Shown: positions 23,229 to 32,115 of the stretch, piece after piece
Position numbering within the stretch: the first letter of the stretch is position 1
How the letters are laid out: every line of letters begins with the position of its first letter
DNA from: UBA8337 sp963932545
GTDB lineage: Bacteria; Pseudomonadota; Alphaproteobacteria; RS24
DNA length: 64,000 bases
NCBI GenBank assembly: GCA_963932545.1
Contig: CAWVRH010000001.1
Span: 225,026 to 289,025, forward strand
Direction: 5' to 3'
Made by a program: the position numbers and the translations under genes
The notes under the pieces: generated by a model
What the model saw: the letters and a program-made list of their open reading frames with translations, nothing else
The model's database searches: none
What the model was told of the DNA's origin: nothing

Positions 23229-24375
23229 AACCAGCTCGTTTGCGCTCAATTTGAGCCCGCTTGCGAATGGAACTCGAAGCATCTGGAAACTTAGCCCCAA
23301 GCTCCGCCAAAGCATCGCAACCCGTTTTCTTTTCGCCCAGCGCGTTCAAGGTCATGCCGAGTTTTAACAGGCTGTCGGGGGCTTTTTTGCTTCTTGCATA
23401 GGTGGTGTAGCCGGCCAAAAAGGCCTCGGCGGCTTGCTTATATTGGCGGCGCACGTAAAACGTTTCACCCAACCAATATTGCGAATTGCCAGCCAATTTA
23501 TGGGTCGGATAAGCATCGACGAGGGAAGCAAAATCGGCTTCCGCGCCACCATAATTTCCAGCCTGTAAATCTTTCAGCGCCCGATTATATAACGCCTTGG
23601 GATTCTTCAATGGCGCGCGGGTTTGGCGGCCAAAGTTTTGCAATGCCGATAAATCGCCCTCTCCCACCAATGGCGCTGCTGAAGCTGAAGTGGCAGAAGA
23701 AACAGAAAGGGCCGCAGCCGCGTCTGGCAATCCCTCAATGGGGGCAGAGCGGCGCACAAAACCGATGACTTCCGGCTCACTGGATGTGGACGAAATGCCC
23801 GTATTGGCACGGCGAACGCCGCTTTCGAGCGCTTGAAAACGGAACTCATTATCCGCTTTGTTGCTTTCGTTGCGTCGCGTCAGAGCTTGCATTTGCAACA
23901 GCAAGGTATCCGTATGCGCTTGCAGGGCGCGCAAGCTCTCCGTCATATCGTTAAACCGCGTCCGCAGTTCGGCGCCATTTTGGTTCGGCGCGCCATCCGA
24001 CGCAGCACGTGGTGCCAAATTATCGGACACCCCGCCTTGCGCCTCAAGGAACTCGATACGTTGGCGTAACTTCATCACCTCGTTGGATTGTCCGCGCGCG
24101 CGAAGGTTGCTTTGCGCGTTCAACAATTGCTCTATTTGCATCAGCTTCAGCTCGAGCATTTCTAAACGCTCTCGATCGGCGGCTTCCAACAGCCCATCGC
24201 GGGCAGAATTTTGTGGCGCTAATAAACCCGTCGGTGCCGAGCGCGCCGCTTGGGTTGTGGGCGAGGAAACATATTGCGCCTGCGCACTTTGAATGCCAGA
24301 GCCGAGACCAAAGCCAAGGAAGAGGCCAAACAAGCTAAAGGTTGAGACCCAAGATAATTTTGAAAACAATTGCAT
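23218..24375 (-). CDS. cpoB: Tol-Pal system protein CpoB (YbgF)
   Basis: Periplasmic protein that coordinates Tol-Pal function with peptidoglycan synthesis during constriction. 385 residues. A signal peptide covers about 1-34 (ending SAQAQ). A coiled-coil segment (about 60-100, ERLEMLELKLMQIEQLLNAQ) and a long low-complexity linker follow. Then come three C-terminal TPR-like repeats (from ALYNRALKDLQAGNYGGAEADF to the end, the tripartite YbgF motif). It follows pal but a strong intrinsic terminator and a 24-bp direct repeat lie between them, so it may be transcribed partly independently. Its end overlaps the start of tilS. Confidence 0.92.
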   Translation of the reverse strand: MQLFSKLSWVSTFSLFGLFLGFGLGSGIQSAQAQYVSSPTTQAARSAPTGLLAPQNSARDGLLEAADRERLEMLELKLMQIEQLLNAQSNLRARGQSNEVMKLRQRIEFLEAQGGVSDNLAPRAASDGAPNQNGAELRTRFNDMTESLRALQAHTDTLLLQMQALTRRNESNKADNEFRFQALESGVRRANTGISSTSSEPEVIGFVRRSAPIEGLPDAAAALSVSSATSASAAPLVGEGDLSALQNFGRQTRAPLKNPKALYNRALKDLQAGNYGGAEADFASLVDAYPTHKLAGNSQYWLGETFYVRRQYKQAAEAFLAGYTTYARSKKAPDSLLKLGMTLNALGEKKTGCDALAELGAKFPDASSSIRKRAQIERKRAGCGA

Positions 24376-24412
24376 AAGGGTGATATTGCCTCTAATCGCG
24401 TCAAAATTAGGG

Positions 24413-24458
24413 CAGGATACTGCCCCAAAGAAAAGTCAGGATACTGCCCCAAAGAAAA
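24413..24458. repeat. tandem direct repeat (two 22-bp copies, period 24)
   Basis: Identical 22-bp copies at 24413-24434 and 24437-24458 (core CAGGATACTGCCCC followed by AAAGAAAA) lie between the pal terminator and the cpoB start. The left copy also contains the small inverted repeat GGCAG-gata-CTGCC. Function unknown; candidates are a duplication, a binding site pair or a mobile-element trace. Confidence 0.7.
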
Positions 24459-24459
24459 A

Positions 24460-24479
24460 AGGGCACCCGAAGGCGCCCT
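24460..24479 (-). terminator. intrinsic terminator after pal
   Basis: Minus-strand stem AGGGCGCC/GGTGCCCT closed by a TTCG tetraloop and followed by TTTTTTC (complement of 24454-24460). It lies 24 bp beyond the pal stop codon and separates pal from cpoB. Confidence 0.9.
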
Positions 24480-24503
24480 AATCTCAATTCAAATACGCTG
24501 TCG

Positions 24504-24989
24504 TTAGCGAATGTTTGCAACGGCGCGGCGGTTTTTCGACCAGCAGCTTTCTTCCGAGCAAAGCGATACTGGGCGCTCTTTACCATAAGAAATGGTTTGC
24601 AAGCGGCCACCAGAAACGCCCTCACTGATGAGGAAGTCACGAACGGCATTGGCGCGACGGGCACCGAGTGCCAAGTTGTATTCGCGCGTACCACGCTCAT
24701 CTGCATGACCTTCGATGGTCAGACGAACGGATGCGTTTTGGTTCAACCAAGCAGCTTGACTGCGCAAAGCAGCACGCGAAGACCCGTCTAAGCTAGACTG
24801 GTCGGTCGCAAAGAATACACGGTCAGAAACATTGGCAACAAGATCCTGCACTTCCGCGTTTAGCGAGCTGGATGCGCCTGAGTTATTTGAACTATTTACA
24901 CGGCCGTCTGTTGTCGAAGCACAGCCAGATATAACCAGGCCTAACAACGCCATGGATAGAATGATTTTTGATTTTGAAGACGGTCCCAT
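24504..24989 (-). CDS. pal: peptidoglycan-associated lipoprotein Pal
   Basis: Outer-membrane lipoprotein that binds peptidoglycan and, through TolB, the Tol complex. 161 residues from the ATG at 24989, which is preceded by AGGAG; an upstream in-frame start would add ten residues without a signal. The lipobox is LVISGC (Cys about residue 22). After a serine/asparagine-rich linker comes the OmpA_C domain with VFFATDQSSLDG, IEGHADERGTREYNLALGARRANAVRDFL and YGKERP. An AT-rich 128-bp gap with an inverted repeat separates it from tolB, and a strong terminator follows it. Confidence 0.96.
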   Translation of the reverse strand: MGPSSKSKIILSMALLGLVISGCASTTDGRVNSSNNSGASSSLNAEVQDLVANVSDRVFFATDQSSLDGSSRAALRSQAAWLNQNASVRLTIEGHADERGTREYNLALGARRANAVRDFLISEGVSGGRLQTISYGKERPVSLCSEESCWSKNRRAVANIR

Positions 24990-25053
24990 TGAATGCTCCT
25001 CAAGACTTCCATCAGACATTTTGTCCGAATTATTGATTTAAAATACCTAAAAA

Positions 25054-25082
25054 CAGTTCAAATGCAATCATTTGCTGAACTG
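25054..25082. repeat. inverted repeat in the tolB-pal intergenic region
   Basis: CAGTTC-AAATG-caat-CATTT-gct-GAACTG: outer 6-bp and inner 5-bp arms match, with a three-base bulge on one side. On the minus strand it overlaps a possible pal promoter (TTGCAT, 16 bp, TATTTT). It may be an operator or an mRNA hairpin between tolB and pal. Confidence 0.5.
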
Positions 25083-25117
25083 ACACACACATTTACACAA
25101 AATAACTTTAAATATAC

Positions 25118-26443
25118 TTAACGGATAAGCGGCGACCAAGCGGGATCCGAAGCCCAACCAGGTGTCGTTATTGGTCTTTCATTATAGCCCGTAACATCTA
25201 CGGTCCACAATGTCGAACCTTCATCTGCTCCTTTTCCTTCACGGAAAAATGCAATAACCCGTCCATTTGGCGACCAAGCGGGGCCTTCGTTGTGAAATCC
25301 TTCGGTTAAAATTCGTTCGCCAGAGCCATCGGCCTTCATCACACCGATTAAAAACCGCCCTTTCAGAGTTTTGGTAAAGGCGATTAAATCACCGCGCGGC
25401 GACCAAACGGGGGTCGCATAGCGGCCTTCGCCATAAGAAATGCGGCGCACGTTCGAGCCATCGGCTTCCATCACATAGAGTTGCTGCGTGCCCATGCGGT
25501 CGCTCTCAAACACAATGCGGCTGCCATCGGGCGCAAAACATGGCGCTGTATCAATGGCCAAAGACGAGGTTAAGCGACGGGTCTCGCGGGTGCGCAGATC
25601 CATTGTATAAATATTGGAATTGCCATTGCGCTCGAGGCTCAGAATAATTTTCTGACCATCGGGCGAAAACCGAGGGGCAAAAGTCATGCCTGGAAAATCA
25701 CCCACCACCTCTTGTTGTCCCGTCTCAATGTTCAGCAAATAAACCCTTGGCTTACTATTGGCGAACGAGAGATAGGTAATTTCTTGCGCGGTTGGCGAAA
25801 AGCGCGGCGTTAATGCCAAGGAGCGCCCACTGGTTAATTCACTTTGCGAAAAACCGTCTTGGTCCATTACCGCCAGTTTCTTTACCCTTTGATTTTTCGG
25901 GCCCGATTCGGACACATAAACGATGCGCGTATCAAAATAGCCCGTCTCGCCAGTTAGGCGTTCATAAATCGCATCGGCGACCAAATGGCTAATGCGGCGC
26001 CAATTATCAGGTTTGGTGAAAAACTGCAAACCCGTCATTTGCTGGCCAGCCACAACATCCCAAAGGCGAAACTCAACTCGCAAGCGGCCATCGCTTTGCA
26101 ATACCGCGCGCCCCGTTACCAGAGCTAGCGCATTTACAACCCGCCAATCTTTGAACCTTGGGCGAACATTCACGCCCACTTGCGTTTCAATAAAAGCCTC
26201 GCGGTCAACCGGGCGGAAAAGCCCCGAGCGCTCTAAATCCGCGACCACCACTTTAGCCAAATCTTGGCCCACGCCGCCTTCGCTCACGAAGTCGAGCACC
26301 GCAATTGGAAGCGGCTCAATATTGCCTTGCGTAATATCAATTTTGAGCGCCGCATGGGCATGGAATGGCAGCATGGCAAAAAGCACGAGGGCCAATATCG
26401 GCTGGCGCAAGTGGCGAGCGGCACGGCTTATATATCTCATCAT
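25118..26443 (-). CDS. tolB: Tol-Pal system translocation protein TolB
   Basis: Periplasmic partner of Pal and TolA. 441 residues. A signal peptide (about 10-32, ending AHAAL) precedes the N-terminal TolB domain. Then comes a six-bladed beta-propeller of repeated segments containing SPDG/SPRG (PRFSPDGQKIILSLERNG, CFAPDGSRIVFESDR, WSPRGDLIAF, WSPNGRVIAFF). The gene ends with an AT-rich stretch. It is 9 bp after tolA in tolQ-R-A-B. Confidence 0.96.
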   Translation of the reverse strand: MMRYISRAARHLRQPILALVLFAMLPFHAHAALKIDITQGNIEPLPIAVLDFVSEGGVGQDLAKVVVADLERSGLFRPVDREAFIETQVGVNVRPRFKDWRVVNALALVTGRAVLQSDGRLRVEFRLWDVVAGQQMTGLQFFTKPDNWRRISHLVADAIYERLTGETGYFDTRIVYVSESGPKNQRVKKLAVMDQDGFSQSELTSGRSLALTPRFSPTAQEITYLSFANSKPRVYLLNIETGQQEVVGDFPGMTFAPRFSPDGQKIILSLERNGNSNIYTMDLRTRETRRLTSSLAIDTAPCFAPDGSRIVFESDRMGTQQLYVMEADGSNVRRISYGEGRYATPVWSPRGDLIAFTKTLKGRFLIGVMKADGSGERILTEGFHNEGPAWSPNGRVIAFFREGKGADEGSTLWTVDVTGYNERPITTPGWASDPAWSPLIR

Positions 26444-26452
26444 CTGTATCTC

Positions 26453-27250
26453 CTAGCTTCCAAGCATCTTACGCGGGTCAAAGGTCAATTCAATATCGCG
26501 CCAGCTTTTATATTTCTCAACTGGCATTTTAAACGGTTGGCACCTGCGAATGGCTCGTAGCACACTTTCCGCCGCTGCCCTAAAAAACGGATCTCCCAAT
26601 TGGCTTCGATTGGCGACAACGGGGCCTGCAGAAATCATACCTGTGGGCGTCAACGACAAGCGAATGCTTACCACAAGGTTTGCCGCCTCGCGCGCGCCCG
26701 AAGGCGGCGACCAACACCGACGCATCTGAGCCCGAAACCCGTCTACTTCGCTAAACGTCAAACGTTCGCCCAAATCTTGGCTGTCTTCAGACTTGGCTTC
26801 GTCTTGTACTTTGGGCGCATCCGGAATTTTATTCAGTAAGGCTCGCGTCTGGCCAATATTCAGAAAAGGCTTCGGCTGAATTTGAGGCCGTGCAAACGGC
26901 GTTGGCTTGGCGACTTTAAAACGCGATGGCTTTTCTTTGCGCGCTTTTTCAGGCGCCTCGCCCTCCGGCTTTCGCGCTTCGAATAAAGGCAAGGCATCTT
27001 GCGGGGCCGCCACTGGTTCGGGGGCAGCGCGCTCCGGCGTGGCTTGTGTTTGCTTTACTTGCTTTTCCAACGCCTCTGGTTTGAGGGTGGTCTCTAGCAA
27101 TTTGGTAAATTCATCCAGATTGATAATTTCAATCGGCAAAGCCCGATCCGTTATCTGGGTATTGTGCAGCATCGGCGCCCATAGCGTTACCAACAAAGCC
27201 AGCCCTATGTGTAAAGCCAAAGACCCCAGCACATCGGGGCGCAAACTCAT
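26453..27250 (-). CDS. tolA: TolA-like envelope protein (TonB/TolA C-terminal domain)
   Basis: 265 residues: a short cytoplasmic start, one membrane helix (about 9-27), a proline/lysine/glutamate-rich periplasmic linker (about 55-135) and a C-terminal TolA/TonB-like domain. The last contains VDGFRAQMRRCWSPPSG, IRLSLTPTGMISAG and AAESVLRAIRRCQPF. TolA links TolQR in the inner membrane to TolB/Pal. It is much shorter than the enterobacterial protein because the helical domain II is reduced, as is usual in alphaproteobacteria. Its ATG overlaps the tolR TGA. Confidence 0.9.
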   Translation of the reverse strand: MSLRPDVLGSLALHIGLALLVTLWAPMLHNTQITDRALPIEIINLDEFTKLLETTLKPEALEKQVKQTQATPERAAPEPVAAPQDALPLFEARKPEGEAPEKARKEKPSRFKVAKPTPFARPQIQPKPFLNIGQTRALLNKIPDAPKVQDEAKSEDSQDLGERLTFSEVDGFRAQMRRCWSPPSGAREAANLVVSIRLSLTPTGMISAGPVVANRSQLGDPFFRAAAESVLRAIRRCQPFKMPVEKYKSWRDIELTFDPRKMLGS

Positions 27251-27675
27251 TTCGTTTGACCTTCGGGCGTGTCGGTCACCAAGGCCACGCGGGCAAATCC
27301 GGCCGCATTGACGCGCGCCACCACGGTGGCCACGCGGCCATAAGAAACCGCCTCATCTCCGCGCACATAAATGCGTTGTTCATAGCCCGTGCCAACAATC
27401 GCTTTCAGGCGCGGCACCAAAGCCTCCAGCGCAATTTCTGTGTCTTGTAAAAAAATCTGCCCTTGGGCATTCACCGTAATCGCTAGGGGTTCTTCATCCC
27501 CGCGCAAGGGTTTGGCGCCCGCTTTGGGCAAATTTACCGGAACCCCAACCGTTAACAAAGGCGCTGCCACCATAAACACAATGAGCAAGACCAACATAAT
27601 GTCGACCATGGGGGTCACATTAATCTCCGCCATCGGCTGATAGCGCTTGCGCTTTTTTCGGCTCGATGGCTGCAT
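27247..27675 (-). CDS. tolR: Tol-Pal system protein TolR (ExbD family)
   Basis: 142 residues. A short basic N-terminus (RKKRKRYQPMAEINVTP) precedes one membrane helix with the proton-path aspartate in VDIMLVLLIVFMV, then a periplasmic domain (IYVRGDEAVSYGRVATVVA). It works with TolQ as the proton-driven motor of the Tol system. The ATG at 27675, four bases after the tolQ stop, is chosen over a frame opening 57 bases earlier inside tolQ. Confidence 0.95.
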   Translation of the reverse strand: MQPSSRKKRKRYQPMAEINVTPMVDIMLVLLIVFMVAAPLLTVGVPVNLPKAGAKPLRGDEEPLAITVNAQGQIFLQDTEIALEALVPRLKAIVGTGYEQRIYVRGDEAVSYGRVATVVARVNAAGFARVALVTDTPEGQTK

Positions 27676-27679
27676 GGAT

Positions 27680-28399
27680 TTAGGCCTTTTTCTCACGCGG
27701 CGTTTGGCGGGCCACGAGTGCCACAAAATCATCCGCGAAACGGTCTAGGCGCGCGCCGAAGCGGCCTAAATCGCTAGAGATTTTATTATACGCAACCACC
27801 GCTGGAATGGCTGCCAAAAGGCCTAATCCCGTGGCAAATAAGGCCTCGGCAATGCCGGGCGCCACAACGGCCAAATTGGTATCTTGGCTCATCGCAATGG
27901 CTTGAAACGAATTCATAATGCCCCAAACGGTTCCAAACAAACCAACAAAAGGAGCCACCGCCCCCACTGTGGCCAACACCAAAAGGCGGTGTTCCAAATA
28001 TTCCATCTCGCGCGCCACCGAGGCGTTTAAGGCTCGCTCGACAAATTGCACCAGCGACAGGCCTTGGGAGACTTTATTACTGTTCTCAAAGCGCACAAAT
28101 TCGCCCATCGCGGCGTTGAAAACTTTTGTAGATGGGCCGCCATCATAGCCCCCGATTTGCTTGTAAATTTTTTGCAAAGACTCGCCCGACCAGAACACCG
28201 CCTCAAACTCATCAGCTTGGCGGCGCACCCGCCGCAAGGTTGCGGTTTTTTCGAGGATAATCGACCAGCACCAGACCGAAGCCAGAATGAGCCCCAGCAT
28301 CACCGATTGAACGACAATATCTGCCCGCAAGAAAAGCGACCAAAGAGAAAAGTCCGACACCGCAAGTTGCGTCGTTTGTTGCACAAGAACCGGATCCAT
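27680..28399 (-). CDS. tolQ: Tol-Pal system protein TolQ (MotA/TolQ/ExbB)
   Basis: 239 residues with three membrane helices (about 28-50, 140-165 and 180-205). The conserved LATVGAVAPFVGLFGTVWGIMNSF and PGIAEALFATGLGLLAAIPAVVAYN of the proton-channel family are present. It pairs with TolR to energise TolA during constriction of the outer membrane. First of tolQ-R-A-B; ybgC lies 104 bp upstream. Confidence 0.97.
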   Translation of the reverse strand: MDPVLVQQTTQLAVSDFSLWSLFLRADIVVQSVMLGLILASVWCWSIILEKTATLRRVRRQADEFEAVFWSGESLQKIYKQIGGYDGGPSTKVFNAAMGEFVRFENSNKVSQGLSLVQFVERALNASVAREMEYLEHRLLVLATVGAVAPFVGLFGTVWGIMNSFQAIAMSQDTNLAVVAPGIAEALFATGLGLLAAIPAVVAYNKISSDLGRFGARLDRFADDFVALVARQTPREKKA

Positions 28400-28503
28400 A
28401 AATTACCTTTTTGATGACACGTTTCGAAGTTGAAAGCGCATGACCCTTTCCTAATCTTTAAATGTGACCAAACTTTGTCAGGTCGGCGCTTATTTACAGG
28501 CCT

Positions 28504-29043
28504 CTAGCCCGCAGCCTTTATAATGGGCGAACCTTGATAAGGCGTTAAATCGGCGAGCATGGCCTTGGGCATCCGCTTGGCGCGCCCGTGCAGGTCAACA
28601 CATGCGGCCAAAATATGGGCCTGCCAAATCGGCTGGCTATCGGCCTCGCGCGTGATGCTCTGTTCGGCGACCAATCTGCCCCCCCGGAATTGGGTGAACA
28701 CCGTCTCGACCAACAGGCAATCGTCGATGCGGGCTGGCGCCACAAAATCCATTTCCATGCGCCCAACCACAAACGCCAAGGGCGGATCCATCTCTAGCAA
28801 AGCCGAATGCTCAACGCCCGCCAAGCGCAGAAAGTTTGAGCGCCCCCGCTCGGCAAATTTCAAGTAATTGGCGTGATAAACAAAGCCCGAAAAGTCCGTG
28901 TCTTCATATTGCATTACCATTTTCATCACATGGCTAAAGCCTGCGTCGGTTTTGCAAAACACGCCCATTAGGGCGGCCTCTGTGCTTACTTTTTGCAGCG
29001 CCTCTTCGCGAGATAATACTTCACGAGATAATACCATGCTCAT
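28504..29043 (-). CDS. ybgC: Tol-Pal-associated acyl-CoA thioesterase YbgC
   Basis: A hot-dog-fold thioesterase usually linked to the tol genes. The active-site region is QYEDTDFSGFVYHANYLKFAERGR (catalytic Asp in the DTD part), followed by EMDPPLAFVVGRMEMDFVAPAR. 179 residues including a less conserved N-terminus of about 38 residues. AAGGAGG precedes the ATG at 29043; a second ATG is 6 bases further in. It lies between ruvB and tolQ. Confidence 0.92.
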   Translation of the reverse strand: MSMVLSREVLSREEALQKVSTEAALMGVFCKTDAGFSHVMKMVMQYEDTDFSGFVYHANYLKFAERGRSNFLRLAGVEHSALLEMDPPLAFVVGRMEMDFVAPARIDDCLLVETVFTQFRGGRLVAEQSITREADSQPIWQAHILAACVDLHGRAKRMPKAMLADLTPYQGSPIIKAAG

Positions 29044-29052
29044 GCCGCCTCC

Positions 29053-30108
29053 TTAGGTTCGCGAACCATCAAATAAATCCGACGCCGCATCTTTCGCACT
29101 CTTGGGCACATCCAGCCCCAGATGCGCAAAAGCGGCTGGCATTAACACGCGCCCACGCGGCGTGCGATTGACGAAGCCAAGCTGGATAAGAAACGGCTCG
29201 ACGATATCTTCCAAAGCATCGCGTGGCTCGCCAAGGGCGGCCGCCAAAGTATCAATGCCCACGGGCCCGCCCATGAATTTTTCGGCCATAACCACCAAAT
29301 AGCGTCGATCCAGATTATCGAGCCCTCGCCCATCGACCTCTAGTCGCGTCAGCGCCGCATCGGCTAATTTAGCGTCAATAACCGAAGCGTTTTCGACATT
29401 GGCAAAATCGCGCACGCGGCGCAAAAGCCGACCCGCCACACGCGGTGTGCCACGCGCGCGCGAGGCGATTTCTCTGGCGCCATCGTCGCTCATCTCTAGC
29501 CCCATCAGCTCGGCATTGCGACGCACGATGAACTCCAATTCCTCATGCGTATAAAAGCCGAGGTAAATAGGAATGCCAAAGCGATCGCGCAATGGCGTGG
29601 TCAATAGGCCTGAGCGCGTGGTGGCACCAACCAAGGTAAAGGGCGGCAAATCAATTTTCACCGAGCGCGCCGCCGGGCCTTCGCCAATGATTAAATCCAG
29701 CTCAAAATCTTCCATCGCCGGGTATAAAATTTCTTCCACGGCGGGGCTGAGGCGGTGAATTTCATCGATAAATAAGACATCATGCGCTTCGAGATTGGTC
29801 AGCAAAGCGGCCAAGTCTCCAGCTTTGGAAATCACTGGCCCAGAAGTCGACCGAAAGCCCGTGCCTAATTCGCGCGCTATAATTTGCGCCAAAGTGGTTT
29901 TGCCCAGCCCGGGCGGCCCTGCCAGTAAAACATGGTCGAGCGCGTCGCCGCGTTTTTTGGCCGCCTCGATAAATACCGCCAGATTTTCGCGTCCCTTTTT
30001 TTGCCCAACAAAATTAGCTAGCGTTTTCGGGCGCATAGCGTGATCCATATCGCCGCCCGACTGGCTATCTGCCGCTATTTCATTTTGGTCAATGAGGCGC
30101 TCCGACAT
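29053..30108 (-). CDS. ruvB: Holliday junction branch migration helicase RuvB
   Basis: AAA+ motor that drives branch migration with RuvA in recombination repair. 351 residues. Walker A GPPGLGKTTL, Walker B LFIDEIHRL, sensor GATTRSG and the C-terminal winged-helix part (QLGFVNRTPRGRVL) are visible. The stop of ruvA and the ATG of ruvB share one base at 30108, so translation is coupled. Confidence 0.97.
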   Translation of the reverse strand: MSERLIDQNEIAADSQSGGDMDHAMRPKTLANFVGQKKGRENLAVFIEAAKKRGDALDHVLLAGPPGLGKTTLAQIIARELGTGFRSTSGPVISKAGDLAALLTNLEAHDVLFIDEIHRLSPAVEEILYPAMEDFELDLIIGEGPAARSVKIDLPPFTLVGATTRSGLLTTPLRDRFGIPIYLGFYTHEELEFIVRRNAELMGLEMSDDGAREIASRARGTPRVAGRLLRRVRDFANVENASVIDAKLADAALTRLEVDGRGLDNLDRRYLVVMAEKFMGGPVGIDTLAAALGEPRDALEDIVEPFLIQLGFVNRTPRGRVLMPAAFAHLGLDVPKSAKDAASDLFDGSRT

Positions 30109-30710
30109 TATACCAACTCTTTCAGAGCTTGTTTAATCAGCGCTTCGACGCTGCTTTCCTCATCGTCCAATTTGGCGCGCGCGGCCATTAGCCCTGCATT
30201 GGCTTGGGCGCGCGGATACCCCAGATTGGTCAAGGCCGATAAAGCCTCGCCCAGCGCTTTGCTCACCTCACTGACATCGCTTTGCGGCGTCACCACCCCA
30301 AATTGAGCTTCCGGCACTTTGTCTTTTAACTCGGTAACAATGCGCTGCGCTACTTTGGGGCCAACGCCCGGCGCTCGCGCTACCATGGCTTTATCTTCGG
30401 CGGCCACGGCTTGCGATAATTCAGTACCCGATAGCACGCCCTGAATGGCCAGCGCCACTTTGGCGCCAACGCCTTGCACACTCATCAGCAAGCGGAACCA
30501 GCTGCGGTCTTCTTCGTTTAAAAACCCGAATAAGCGCAATTGGTCTTCGCGCACATAGGTTTCAATGGCTAGGCTTACGGCCTCTCCATCGCCGGGCAAA
30601 TTATCCATCATGCGCGCCGAGCCCTCGACCATATAGCCGACGCCGCCCACATCGATGAGCACCCAATTATCGCCATGTCCATCCACGCGTCCGCGCAATC
30701 GTCCAATCAT
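30108..30710 (-). CDS. ruvA: Holliday junction branch migration protein RuvA
   Basis: Junction-recognition subunit. 200 residues: an N-terminal OB-fold (MIGRLRGRVDG...), two helix-hairpin-helix motifs (LMSVQGVGAKVAL and RAPGVGPKVAQRIV) and a C-terminal three-helix domain (LTNLGYPRAQA) that binds RuvB. It overlaps ruvC by 4 bp and ruvB by 1 bp. Confidence 0.97.
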   Translation of the reverse strand: MIGRLRGRVDGHGDNWVLIDVGGVGYMVEGSARMMDNLPGDGEAVSLAIETYVREDQLRLFGFLNEEDRSWFRLLMSVQGVGAKVALAIQGVLSGTELSQAVAAEDKAMVARAPGVGPKVAQRIVTELKDKVPEAQFGVVTPQSDVSEVSKALGEALSALTNLGYPRAQANAGLMAARAKLDDEESSVEALIKQALKELV

Positions 30711-31246
30711 AAAGCCGCTCCCTTGGCATCGGCGCGCGCAATCGCGGCCTGCAATCTACCGCCAAAATCGCCAGCATGAGCTAGCGTAATGGCAATCGCC
30801 AAAGCATCGGCGGCATGTTCATCTTTTATTTCAGCTTGTGGCAACAACATACTCACCATGGCGTTAATCTGGTTTTTATCGGCATGGCCTGCGCCCGTGA
30901 CACTGCGCTTGATGAAGTTTGGCGCATATTCAGCCACGGATAATCCGCGTCGCGCTGGCTCCAGCAAACACACGGCGCGCGCTTGCCCCAGCTTCAAAGT
31001 CGCTGCGCCATCGCGGTTAACAAAAGTCTGCTCAACGGCGGCAAATTCAGGGGTATAGTCATCGAAGACAACAGCCAAACCTTGCTCCAATTGCAGCAAG
31101 CGCTCGGCCAAACTCAGCTTGGCATCCGAACGCACCGAGCCGTTGGCGACATGTTTTAATTTTGTGCCGCTCATATCCACAACGCCCCAGCCGAGAAATC
31201 GAAGACCCGGATCCAGACCGATAAGGCGTCGTGTTTGGGAGCTCAC
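30707..31246 (-). CDS. ruvC: Holliday junction resolvase RuvC
   Basis: Endonuclease that cleaves Holliday junctions. 179 residues. The catalytic acidic residues fall in GLDPGLRFLGWGVV (Asp about 12), AAVEQTFV, and the C-terminal KDEHAADALAIAITLAH. The stop TGA overlaps the ATG of ruvA. The gene begins 24 bp after yebC. Confidence 0.97.
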   Translation of the reverse strand: MSSQTRRLIGLDPGLRFLGWGVVDMSGTKLKHVANGSVRSDAKLSLAERLLQLEQGLAVVFDDYTPEFAAVEQTFVNRDGAATLKLGQARAVCLLEPARRGLSVAEYAPNFIKRSVTGAGHADKNQINAMVSMLLPQAEIKDEHAADALAIAITLAHAGDFGGRLQAAIARADAKGAAL

Positions 31247-31270
31247 ATTTTATCCTTCACGTTGGCAATA

Positions 31271-32020
31271 TTATTCAGACGATAATTGTTCCAACAAATC
31301 TTCGGAAATATCAAAATTGGCATAGACATTTTGCACGTCGTCTACATCGTCGAGAGCGTCTATAAGCTTCAATACTTTTTCCGCTACTTCGCCCTCAATC
31401 GCAATGTCATTTTGCGCGCGCCAAACAATCGTCGCGCCGCGCGGCTCGCCTAAGGCGCCTTGCAAGGTGGTCATCACGGCGTGCAATTCATCGGCCGCGC
31501 AAATAATCTCATGGCCCTCGCCAGAGCTATCCACATCATCGGCCCCCGCTTCAGTGGCCGCCTCAAACACCGCTTCGGCATCGGCCACATCAGCATCAAA
31601 TTCAATGGCGCCAACTTTATCAAACATGAAAGAAACCGAGCCTGTCTCGCCAAGGTTGCCACCGTTTTTGGAAAAAGTAGAGCGCACATCGCCCGCTGTA
31701 CGGTTGCGATTATCGGTTAGCGTCTCGACGATAATGCCAATGCCTGCAGGGCCAAAGCCCTCGTAGCGCACTTCGTCGTAATTTGTGTCGGCATCATCGG
31801 CACTCTTTTTAATGGCACGTTCGATGTTGTCTTTCGGCATGTTTTGCGCGCGCGCAGCCAAAATGGCGGTGCGTAAGCGCGGATTAGCGTCTGGGTCTGG
31901 CATGCCCATTTTGGCCGCAACCATAACTTCTTTGGTCAGACGCGCAAAAATCTTGGCGCGTTTTTTGTCCTGCGCACCCTTGCGGTGTTGAATATTTTTA
32001 AACTTGGAATGGCCTGCCAT
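31271..32020 (-). CDS. yebC: YebC/PmpR family transcriptional or translational regulator
   Basis: 249 residues with the diagnostic start MAGHSKFKNIQHRKGAQDKKRAKIF and the segments LRTAILAARAQNMPKDNIERAI and YEGFGPAGIGIIVE. Members bind DNA as regulators or assist ribosomes at proline stretches (TACO1-related). It is directly upstream of ruvC, the order found in many bacteria. Confidence 0.96.
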   Translation of the reverse strand: MAGHSKFKNIQHRKGAQDKKRAKIFARLTKEVMVAAKMGMPDPDANPRLRTAILAARAQNMPKDNIERAIKKSADDADTNYDEVRYEGFGPAGIGIIVETLTDNRNRTAGDVRSTFSKNGGNLGETGSVSFMFDKVGAIEFDADVADAEAVFEAATEAGADDVDSSGEGHEIICAADELHAVMTTLQGALGEPRGATIVWRAQNDIAIEGEVAEKVLKLIDALDDVDDVQNVYANFDISEDLLEQLSSE

Positions 32021-32115
32021 TTATCAGCTCCAAAAAAGAATCATATGTGAGGTTACAAGGTTGCCCGCACAGAAGAAAGCCCATGCATCCAATTAATAAA
32101 GAACCAGAAGACAGG

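Noticed and set aside
21918..23315. tilS starting at 23315
   Set aside because: This would overlap cpoB by 98 bp and add residues before the PP-loop not seen in the family.
25109..25123. CtrA box near the end of tolB
   Set aside because: The two TTAA elements are spaced by 6 rather than 7 bases and lie at the end of the coding region in AT-rich DNA.
26453..27250. Truncated tolA
   Set aside because: The protein is short compared with enterobacteria, but it has helix, linker and C-terminal domain in order, and short TolA proteins are normal in alphaproteobacteria.
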